Shown: piece after piece, positions 1 through 5,823 of the stretch
Numbering within the stretch: position 1 is the stretch's first letter
Layout: each line of letters opens with the position of its first letter
Assembly: GCA_044379485.1 (NCBI GenBank)
Contig: JBIPOE010000089.1
Coordinates: 1 to 14,187, forward strand
Origin: CAMDMI01 sp044379485
GTDB taxonomy: Bacteria; Bacteroidota; Bacteroidia; Cytophagales; Flexibacteraceae
Direction of reading: 5' to 3'
Length of the DNA stretch: 14,187 nt
Position numbers and translations under genes: made by a program
Notes under the pieces: model-generated
Databases searched by the model: none
Seen by the model: the letters and a program-made list of their open reading frames with translations, nothing else
Told to the model about the DNA's origin: nothing

Positions 1-27
1 ACGGGAGCCAATTAAAGCGTTTATCCA

Positions 28-71
28 TTCAGAAAAAAGGGGAGGGATTCATTTCCTTCTCTTTTTCTGAA
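28..71 (+). terminator. Long G-U-rich hairpin, probable terminator of the gene left of the window
   Basis: Bases 28-47 pair with 53-71 around a 5-nt loop, with one bulged A at position 33. Three of the pairs are G-U in a + strand transcript and would be A-C mismatches in the opposite transcript, so the structure favours + strand RNA. The inner stem (39-47 with 53-61) is flanked by an A-run on the left and TTTTT (62-66) on the right, the form of an intrinsic terminator. It would end transcription from a gene or RNA lying to the left, before the rhuM promoter. The outer A/T arms lengthen the stem to about 19 pairs. Confidence 0.6.
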
Positions 72-103
72 AAAATATAGGGCTTAATTGCCTACCCAAA
101 AAG

Positions 104-131
104 TTGCATTTATCTCTTGAATCTAAGTTTG
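104..131 (+). promoter_or_regulatory. Bacteroidota-type promoter of the rhuM-family gene
   Basis: TAAGTTTG at 124-131 matches the Bacteroidota -7 consensus TAnnTTTG exactly. A TTG at 104-106 lies 17 bases upstream, in the range for the -33 element. Transcription would start near 136-138 and leave a leader of about 17 nt before the ATG at 154, so the gene appears to have its own promoter, downstream of the hairpin at 28-71. Confidence 0.55.
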
Positions 132-153
132 TTAAAAATCTAAGCATTAAATT

Positions 154-1098
154 ATGGAAGAAAACGAAAAAGGCGAAATTCTAATCTATAAAACCGAATC
201 AGGTGAGACAGAAATTGAAGTTCAACTGGTTTCCAATGATATTTGGCTCAACCAGGAACAACTTGGAGAACTATATCAAACAAGTAAACAAAACATTAGT
301 AAACATCTCCAAAATATATTTGAATCTGGAGAACTTCTGGAAAGCTCAACTGTCAATCATTATTTGACAGTTGCCACCAATGGAAAATCTTACCAGATAA
401 AATTCTATAATCTATCGGTAATCATCTCTTTGGGCTATAGAGTCAATGCCTCCCGGGGTGTTCATTTCAGGCAATGGGCCACCAAAACTTTACAGGAATA
501 TTTGGTAAAAGGCTTTGTAATAGATGATGCCAGGCTTGCCAATGAAAAGCTGGGCTACTTTGATGAATTATCTGAAAGGGTAAGAAGAATTAGAACCTCA
601 GAGAAAAATTTTTATCTCAAGGTTAAAGACATTTTTGCTACCAGCATAGACTATGATACAAAATCAATTGAAGCCAAAACTTTTTTTGCACAAGTTCAGA
701 ATATGTTTCATTATGCCATTCATGGCCATACTGCGGCAGAATTGGTGGTGGAAAGAATAGATGTTGAAAAAGTTAACATGGGCTTAACAACCTGGTCAGG
801 TTTTGCATTAACTTCAAATGATGCAAAAATTGCAAAAAACTATTTGACAGAAATGGAATTGAAAAGGCTTAATCTGTTGGTTGAACAATATTTAGCTTTT
901 GCAGAATTGCAGGCATTAGAGAAAAGAACCATGTACATGAAAAATTGGCTGGAGAAATTGAAAGGCTTTTTCATCCTAAATGACAAACCTATTCTGGAAG
1001 GTTTAGGCAAAGTTTCAAAGGAATTTATGGAGCAAAAAGTAAAGCAGGAACTAGAAAAATATAACCAAATCCAAAAGAAACTTTCAGCAGGTTACTAG
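154..1098 (+). CDS. RhuM-family protein (virulence RhuM-like, putative DNA-associated)
   Basis: This 314-residue protein matches the RhuM family, named for a gene in Salmonella pathogenicity island 3. The N-terminal part (about residues 17-60) looks like a winged-helix or helix-turn-helix domain: a short beta segment, then IWLNQEQLGELYQTSKQNIS. It is followed by the family-typical block around residues 85-120 (LSVIISLGYRVNASRG, then HFRQWAT). The C-terminal half is helical and charged, with a block near TFFAQVQNMFHYAIHGHTAAE that I recall from other family members. No signal peptide or membrane segment is seen, so it is cytoplasmic. The length is close to the family norm and the frame is intact. 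The biochemical role of RhuM proteins is not settled; they are common in genomic islands and near restriction-modification or toxin genes. Here the gene is single, with its own promoter, and converges on the cco accessory operon. The family call is fairly sure; the function is unknown. Confidence 0.85.
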   Translation: MEENEKGEILIYKTESGETEIEVQLVSNDIWLNQEQLGELYQTSKQNISKHLQNIFESGELLESSTVNHYLTVATNGKSYQIKFYNLSVIISLGYRVNASRGVHFRQWATKTLQEYLVKGFVIDDARLANEKLGYFDELSERVRRIRTSEKNFYLKVKDIFATSIDYDTKSIEAKTFFAQVQNMFHYAIHGHTAAELVVERIDVEKVNMGLTTWSGFALTSNDAKIAKNYLTEMELKRLNLLVEQYLAFAELQALEKRTMYMKNWLEKLKGFFILNDKPILEGLGKVSKEFMEQKVKQELEKYNQIQKKLSAGY

Positions 1099-1178
1099 TA
1101 ATCCAGCGTAGTTTTGTTTCTAATTATAGTTGTATTAAAAACCAAATTTCCCAAAATGATTTTTACACTTTCACCACA

Positions 1179-1892
1179 TCAACCAGCTTTTCCGCAAACA
1201 GCCCCTTCCGTTTGCATTTTCTTAGGGTTGCTTTCCATTTTTTGGTGCCCATCCAAATTGTGAATAAATCGGAAAACGAGTGTGCAAACCAAAATGGCAA
1301 ATGCCACCCTATTGGATCCTAAAAAAGACAAAGCCGGAAAGTTAAATTTGGGAATTCTCCAGCCAAAAATGAGCACCAAATGCCACCAGGAATTTGCCAT
1401 GCCAAAAATCAGCATTACACCAGCCCCCAGCCAAAAACTACCAGACAACATAGCAAAAGCCAAAGCTGTGTAAACCATGCCACAAGGCAGTAAGCCATTT
1501 GCTATGCCCAAAACAAAAAAGCCTGAAACGGGATGATTTTCAATTATTTGTCTGGAGAAGTTTTGAAATTTTTTTCGGATTGAAATAAAGTAATCTCTTT
1601 CCCAAAAGACTACCAGAAAAAGCAATATTGAAATAAGTAAAAGCATCCAAAAATCCTGAAAACCCAGCCATGAAATTGGTTTACCAATAAAACCAACCAA
1701 AGCGCCCATAACCACATATACAAACCAACGTCCAATAACAAAAACGGATCTCGCTATGGTTCGATTTCTATTGGATAACTTGCCAATAGGGATCGCCAAA
1801 GCCAATGGCCCGCACATAAAAATGCAATGCAAACTGGCCAAAAATCCCAAACTGGCTGCTGCCCAAAACTGGCTTGAAATCAGGAGATTCAT
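1179..1892 (-). CDS. Sulfite exporter TauE/SafE-like (DsbD_2/UreH-type) membrane protein of the cbb3 oxidase locus
   Basis: A 237-residue polytopic membrane protein with about six hydrophobic segments. Two family motifs are visible: H22-C23 followed by M26-C27-G28-P29 in the first helix, and NGLLPCG (N132 to G138) after the central loop. Such paired Cys/His motifs within helices occur in the DsbD_2/UreH-like group often annotated as TauE/SafE. In Bacteroidota this gene regularly follows ccoG and ccoH, where a role in metal (copper) or redox handling for cbb3 oxidase assembly is suspected but not proven. The start lies 4 bases after the fixH stop, so the genes are very likely co-transcribed and perhaps translationally coupled. 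The C-terminus is an unusual soluble tail of about 27 residues, rich in Lys and Gly, ending in a stretch with a single Cys (C233). It could be a generic permease of another substrate; the operon argues for oxidase maturation. Confidence 0.8.
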   Translation of the reverse strand: MNLLISSQFWAAASLGFLASLHCIFMCGPLALAIPIGKLSNRNRTIARSVFVIGRWFVYVVMGALVGFIGKPISWLGFQDFWMLLLISILLFLVVFWERDYFISIRKKFQNFSRQIIENHPVSGFFVLGIANGLLPCGMVYTALAFAMLSGSFWLGAGVMLIFGMANSWWHLVLIFGWRIPKFNFPALSFLGSNRVAFAILVCTLVFRFIHNLDGHQKMESNPKKMQTEGAVCGKAG

Positions 1893-1896
1893 AATT

Positions 1897-2343
1897 TCAT
1901 ATTTTGAAGCTTTTTTTCAACAAAAATTCTTTTCCGGCTCTTTTTCCTGATACTTCACACAGCCAGTTGCCTTTTTGAAAATGCCTGAGTCGGATAGCCT
2001 GTAACCATTTTCCTTCAAACTGTTCCGCTTGAATAGACTCTTTTTGATCAGCTTTGTCATTGCTTAAACAAATCAACTCAATTTGGCCGGATAAACTATC
2101 CGGTTGCGGACCAAAATCCAGGCGAATTGTTTGACTTTCAGGTTCCAGAATGTTAATAGAAAGTTGATTTTCCATAGAAGCAGATGCCTGATGCAGTAAA
2201 ATATCCTTGTTCACCTGGGCACCGGTTTTGAAATATTTAGCCTTCACCAAATCGTTTCCGGAATTGACCATTTTGAACACGAGTGTTAAAACAAAGGCTG
2301 CAAAAAGCACAAAGCCAAGTACTATTCTATATCCCCAATTCAT
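1897..2343 (-). CDS. ccoH: FixH/CcoH family cbb3 oxidase assembly protein
   Basis: A 148-residue protein with one N-terminal membrane helix (about residues 6-25, starting YRIVLGFVLFAAFVLTLVF). A soluble domain follows, predicted to lie on the periplasmic side. This is the FixH/CcoH layout, and the length fits the Bacteroidota branch of the family. CcoH is known in proteobacteria to help assemble and stabilise the cbb3 cytochrome oxidase complex. Its ATG overlaps the ccoG stop by four bases (ATGA at 2340-2343), the usual sign of translational coupling, and the next gene begins 4 bases after its stop. The family is poorly conserved in sequence, so the call rests on size, topology and position directly after ccoG. 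The start is well fixed by the overlap and by the short basic N-terminus before the helix. Confidence 0.82.
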   Translation of the reverse strand: MNWGYRIVLGFVLFAAFVLTLVFKMVNSGNDLVKAKYFKTGAQVNKDILLHQASASMENQLSINILEPESQTIRLDFGPQPDSLSGQIELICLSNDKADQKESIQAEQFEGKWLQAIRLRHFQKGNWLCEVSGKRAGKEFLLKKSFKI

Positions 2344-3749
2344 TGATTATCAGGTTTTGGTATGTAAAAAAATTGAGTTTCAATTTCATCAGTTACTTCA
2401 CCGTTGGTTTTTACCTGAATTTTCAATTTCATATTTTTAGCCAAATTGACTGGTTCATTCAAAGAAATGAAAAATGATCCCTTTTGCACTTGCTGAGGTG
2501 ATAAAACAATATCGGTTTTTCCCACCATTTCAATTTTGGAATTATTCTCAAGGGACACCAGTTCCATTTTTTGATTAACAAATGTCTTATTTGAAACTTC
2601 AAAGTTGTACAGATTCGAAATCCTTCCGGAGGCATCTACCACTCCAGTTTGCCCAGGTGTTCTCAGCACGATAAGTTCTGCGGGAGGTCTTAAAAATAAC
2701 AAAGTGCCAAGAAGGGAAATGAGTAATCCCCAAAATCCAAAATAGGCCAAACCTTTGTTGCTCAGCTTAAATGATTTATTCACTGCCAAACCAGCTTCAG
2801 AGAAAAAACCAACCAGATCCATTGGTCTTTGGGTTTTTTGCATCACTTCATCACAAGCATCCACACAGGCCGTACATTGAATGCATTCCATCTGGTTTCC
2901 ATTCCGGATATCGATTCCGGTAGGACAAACTTTTACGCACCAGTTGCAGTCTATACAATCGCCTAAACCATTTTCTTCTCCGGTTTTTTTATGACCTCTT
3001 GGCTCGCCTCGTACAAAATCATATGCCACCATCAGGCTGTTTTTATCCAGCAAAGCACCTTGTAAACGGCCATAAGGGCAAATGACTGTGCAAACGATTT
3101 CTCTCAATCGGGTAAAGACAAAAAAGAAAACTGAAGTAAAAATCAAAAGAGCTAAAAATCCTACCCAATGCTCTGATGGAGAATCTGTTACTATTTTAAA
3201 AAGTTCCTTTTTTCCGATGATATATGCCAGGAAAACATTTGCAATTGCAAAAGAAATTACCCAGAAAAGAACAAGCTTTCCAACCTTTTTTCCTGTTTTA
3301 GTAAAATCAGACTCTTGTTCGTCAAGTCTTTTTCTGGCAGCAGAGTTTCCTTCTATTAAGCGCTCCAATGGCCTGAAAACCCATTCCATAAATATGGTTT
3401 GCGGGCAAGCCCAACCACACCAAAGCCGACCAAAAACCTGTGTAAAAGCAAATATAAAAACGGCAAAAGTCAGGATTCCCAGAACCAATAAATTCATGTC
3501 CTGTGGACCAAAGCCAACTCCAAAAATTATAAAATTCCGGTTGAGCAAGTCAAATAGAAAAATGGGATGCCCGTTCCATTCCCAAAAAGGCCCGGCCAAA
3601 AGCGAAGCAAGTAAAACATAAGCCACCCAAGCCCTTCGCCAAAACCATTTTCCTTTTACCAGATCTGGATACAACCATCGTCTGCCCCCATCTGTTGTGG
3701 AGGTTGAAAGTGTATCGCGAAAAGAGGTTGAGAGTTTTGAGGTGTTCAT
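2340..3749 (-). CDS. ccoG: CcoG/FixG cytochrome c oxidase accessory protein, polyferredoxin
   Basis: A 469-residue integral membrane iron-sulfur protein. Residues 42-56, 86-106, 158-178, 196-214 and 335-353 are hydrophobic and likely span the membrane. Two 4Fe-4S ferredoxin motifs are complete: C265, C268, C271, C275-P and C289, C292, C295, C299. Further membrane-proximal Cys pairs of the NapH/CcoG type are at C111/C115 (CGWACP) and C220/C224 (CTVICPYG). The C-terminal 110 residues form the IG-like FixG C domain. CcoG is known in proteobacteria as a cupric reductase that supplies Cu(I) for cbb3 oxidase biogenesis. It is the first gene of the operon with ccoH and the TauE/SafE-like gene. The oxidase structural genes ccoNOP, which often precede it in Bacteroidota, are not here; recN lies upstream instead. 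An FNR-type dyad at 3833-3846 suggests control by oxygen. The ATG at 3749 fits the usual N-terminal length; no Shine-Dalgarno is seen. Confidence 0.95.
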   Translation of the reverse strand: MNTSKLSTSFRDTLSTSTTDGGRRWLYPDLVKGKWFWRRAWVAYVLLASLLAGPFWEWNGHPIFLFDLLNRNFIIFGVGFGPQDMNLLVLGILTFAVFIFAFTQVFGRLWCGWACPQTIFMEWVFRPLERLIEGNSAARKRLDEQESDFTKTGKKVGKLVLFWVISFAIANVFLAYIIGKKELFKIVTDSPSEHWVGFLALLIFTSVFFFVFTRLREIVCTVICPYGRLQGALLDKNSLMVAYDFVRGEPRGHKKTGEENGLGDCIDCNWCVKVCPTGIDIRNGNQMECIQCTACVDACDEVMQKTQRPMDLVGFFSEAGLAVNKSFKLSNKGLAYFGFWGLLISLLGTLLFLRPPAELIVLRTPGQTGVVDASGRISNLYNFEVSNKTFVNQKMELVSLENNSKIEMVGKTDIVLSPQQVQKGSFFISLNEPVNLAKNMKLKIQVKTNGEVTDEIETQFFYIPKPDNQ

Positions 3750-3791
3750 TCACAATGGCTAAGTTGAAAACAGCCAATTGCAAAAAACAAT

Positions 3792-3799
3792 TAAACTTA
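3792..3799 (-). promoter_or_regulatory. Possible -7 promoter element of the ccoG operon
   Basis: On the - strand this reads TAAGTTTA, seven of eight bases of the TAnnTTTG consensus. It lies 43 bases upstream of the ccoG ATG and about 44 bases downstream of the centre of the FNR-like dyad at 3833-3846. No clear -33 TTG is present at normal spacing, which would fit a promoter that depends on an activator. The match is short and could be chance. Confidence 0.3.
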
Positions 3800-3832
3800 T
3801 TTTATTATGGTTGAGGTTAAGAAGCGGTTTGC

Positions 3833-3846
3833 CTGATATTTATCAG
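3833..3846 (-). promoter_or_regulatory. FNR/CRP-family operator-like dyad upstream of ccoG
   Basis: The sequence CTGATATTTATCAG matches the FNR consensus TTGATnnnnATCAA at every specified position except the two outermost ones. It extends by one more pair to a perfect 7-bp inverted repeat with a 2-base centre (3832-3847). It sits 83 bases upstream of the ccoG start and downstream of the recN stop. CcoGHI-type genes are classic FNR/ANR targets in other phyla. As RNA it could also form a 6-bp hairpin, but neither strand has a convincing T-run after it (TTTTC on +, CAAACC on -), so a DNA operator seems the better reading than a recN terminator. Confidence 0.45.
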
Positions 3847-3873
3847 GTTTTCATGATTCAGATTTGTTTTTAC

Positions 3874-5523
3874 CTAGGCACCAACTAATTCCTTCGCAGC
3901 TTTCAAGGAGGCCTCACTCACATTTAAACCGCTTATCATCTTGGCTATTTCTTCAAGACTTTCATCTTGAGTCAGTTGGCGAACACCAGTTTGTGTATTC
4001 TCCTTTGTTTGATTTTTATACACAAACCAATGTGCATCTGCTTGTGAAGCCATTTGGGCTGAGTGGGTAATGGCAAATACCTGGTGCCGGGTTGCCAGGT
4101 TCTTAATAATTTTCCCAACTTTCAAAGCAACTTCTCCAGAAATTCCGGTGTCAATTTCATCAAATATAAGGGTTGGCATGGCCTGATTACCAGCCAATAA
4201 ACACTTTATAGCCAACATTAATCTGGAAAACTCACCACCAGAGGCAGCATTTTTCAGTTCGGCCAAAGTTTGACCAGGATTTGCTGAAAATAAAAAGTTA
4301 ACTTTATCCATTCCGGTTTGCGAAGCTGGACATGGGCCAATAAAAATTTCAAATCTGGAGTTTGGCATGCCCATTTCTTTTAAAAGATCAATCAGATTTT
4401 GAGATATTGTGGGCGTTTTGGCTTGCCTCATTTGACTCAATGCATTGCCCGATTCAATTAACTGAAGTTCGCTTAGGGCAAAGATTTTTCCTGCTTTCTC
4501 GATCTCCTCATCAAGCTGACTAAAGTTTTCCAATTCACTTGAAAGTTGAGTGGCCAAGGCAATAAGTTCATAATCAGTCTCTTTTCTGTGTTTTTTCTGA
4601 AGTGAATAGATGATTGACAGCCTTTCCTCCGTTTGAATCTGACGTTCAGGATTGTGGACAATTTCCACCTCTGACTCCTTCAATTCTTCCAAAATATCTT
4701 TTACTTCGAGGTAGGCACTTTTTGCCCTTTCTGCCAAAGTACCAAGAGAAGTTGAAAAGGAACCTAGTTTTTCTAATTGGGCAGAAACTGCTTTTAAATT
4801 GGAAGCAATATCGGTTTGCCCTTCCATCAATTCAATGGCCTGATGAAGTTTTAATTTAATGCTTTCAGCATTTCGCAACATATCTGCCTCTTTTTCAAGA
4901 ACTTGTTGTTCTCCTTCTTTGATATTGGCTTTTTCAAGTTCATCAAAAACAAACTGTTTGAAACCCAATTCAGCATTGTCTTTTTCCCGTTTTTCAATCA
5001 AATAATTTAAATCGGAATTTGCTTTTTTCCAGGTTTTGTAGGCTAATACATACTTGTCTTTTACAGATTTCGTATCGGCCAAAACATCTAAAATTTCCAA
5101 TTGCCGATCTGCATTGCCCAACAAAATGGTATCATGCTGCCCATGAATGTCAAGAAGTAGGTTTCCGATTTTTCGCAAAGTTTCAAGATTAACTGGAGTA
5201 TCATTTACAAAAGCCCTGCTCTTTCCACCCGGTAAAATCTCGCGTCTGATTATTGTTTCTGCCTCATTATCAATCTCTAAACTGGTTAATACTTCCTGTA
5301 AGTTTTGCTTTTCGCCGGAAAACCAGGCTTCTATGACGCACTTTTCATCCAGATTTCTCAAAGATTTTGGATCAGCCCTTTCTCCTGAAATAAGATCTAA
5401 AGCACCCATCAAAATAGACTTTCCAGCACCAGTTTCACCTGTTACAATATTTAAACCCACTTTGAAATCAAGTTCCAGTTGGTCTATTAAAATATAATTG
5501 CGAATAGAAAGGTGGCGGATCAT
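3874..5523 (-). CDS. recN: DNA repair ATPase RecN (SMC-like)
   Basis: A 549-residue SMC-like ATPase of double-strand break repair, which acts on DNA ends with RecA in the cytoplasm. Counting from the chosen Met: Walker A GETGAGKS at 29-36, the RecN-typical DIHGQHD at 125-131, a long central coiled-coil region rich in Glu, Lys and Leu (about 150-375), the ABC signature SGGEFSRLMLA at 428-438, Walker B TLIFDEID at 451-458 and the H-loop histidine in AITHSAQ (H487). The length is normal for RecN. An in-frame GTG 39 bases upstream (5562) is open but overlaps the probable -7 promoter element at 5562-5569, and homologues begin at MIRHLSIRN, so the ATG at 5523 is preferred. recN is often an SOS gene; an inverted repeat overlaps its promoter. 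It is divergent from the GH31 gene and precedes the ccoG operon on the same strand, with a 124-bp gap. Confidence 0.96.
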   Translation of the reverse strand: MIRHLSIRNYILIDQLELDFKVGLNIVTGETGAGKSILMGALDLISGERADPKSLRNLDEKCVIEAWFSGEKQNLQEVLTSLEIDNEAETIIRREILPGGKSRAFVNDTPVNLETLRKIGNLLLDIHGQHDTILLGNADRQLEILDVLADTKSVKDKYVLAYKTWKKANSDLNYLIEKREKDNAELGFKQFVFDELEKANIKEGEQQVLEKEADMLRNAESIKLKLHQAIELMEGQTDIASNLKAVSAQLEKLGSFSTSLGTLAERAKSAYLEVKDILEELKESEVEIVHNPERQIQTEERLSIIYSLQKKHRKETDYELIALATQLSSELENFSQLDEEIEKAGKIFALSELQLIESGNALSQMRQAKTPTISQNLIDLLKEMGMPNSRFEIFIGPCPASQTGMDKVNFLFSANPGQTLAELKNAASGGEFSRLMLAIKCLLAGNQAMPTLIFDEIDTGISGEVALKVGKIIKNLATRHQVFAITHSAQMASQADAHWFVYKNQTKENTQTGVRQLTQDESLEEIAKMISGLNVSEASLKAAKELVGA

Positions 5524-5561
5524 CTTGCCTGAAGGTCTAAAACCAGAAATTTCATAAAGCA

Positions 5562-5580
5562 CAAAGCTAAGTCATAGCTT
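5562..5580 (-). promoter_or_regulatory. recN promoter element overlapped by an inverted repeat
   Basis: On the - strand 5569-5562 reads TAGCTTTG, an exact TAnnTTTG match; transcription would start near 5556, giving a leader of about 33 nt to the ATG at 5523. The same bases form the left arm of AAGCTA-N5-TAGCTT (5564-5569 and 5575-5580), a 6-bp inverted repeat placed where a repressor would block the promoter. No -33 TTG at standard spacing was found. In the rest of the 300-bp gap to the GH31 gene I saw only AT-rich sequence and the dyad at 5782-5806, with no gene. Confidence 0.45.
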
Positions 5581-5781
5581 GGATAGATACTTTGAAATTT
5601 AATCTTTTGGTTGGATTTTGACAATTCTACTTCAATCTGTTGTATATGAAAAATCACACGGATTACCAGATATTGATCTATTAAAACAGGTTGTTTATAA
5701 AATTTAGTACAATTATAGCGGCTAAATACCTGCAAGCAAAAATATGCTTTCTAATTTTTCCTTCCCATCTTTTCCTACGTT

Positions 5782-5806
5782 CTTGCCATTCTATAATGTA
5801 GGCAAG
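5782..5806. promoter_or_regulatory. Inverted repeat just upstream of the GH31 gene
   Basis: CTTGCC (5782-5787) and GGCAAG (5801-5806) form a perfect 6-bp inverted repeat around a 13-base AT-rich centre, ending 17 bases before the GH31 ATG. It could be a binding site for a dimeric sugar-responsive regulator or a weak hairpin in the leader RNA. I could not place a good TAnnTTTG promoter element for the GH31 gene; TACGTTCT at about 5776 is only a partial match. Confidence 0.25.
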
Positions 5807-5823
5807 CCCTATTTATTTTTTTC

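Noticed and set aside
3082..3621. A 179-codon open frame on the + strand inside ccoG
   Set aside because: It lies wholly antisense to the well-supported ccoG frame, has a Lys/Thr/Ser-biased composition with no domain, and no promoter or neighbour supports it.
3832..3847. recN terminator
   Set aside because: The 7-bp dyad has no T-run after it on the recN strand; an operator reading fits better.
5524..5562. Longer recN start at a GTG 39 bases upstream
   Set aside because: The GTG overlaps the probable -7 promoter element, and the family N-terminus begins at MIRHLSIRN.
5783..5797. TTGCCA and TATAAT as a sigma-70-like promoter for GH31
   Set aside because: The two boxes are only four bases apart, and the phylum uses TAnnTTTG rather than the classical boxes.
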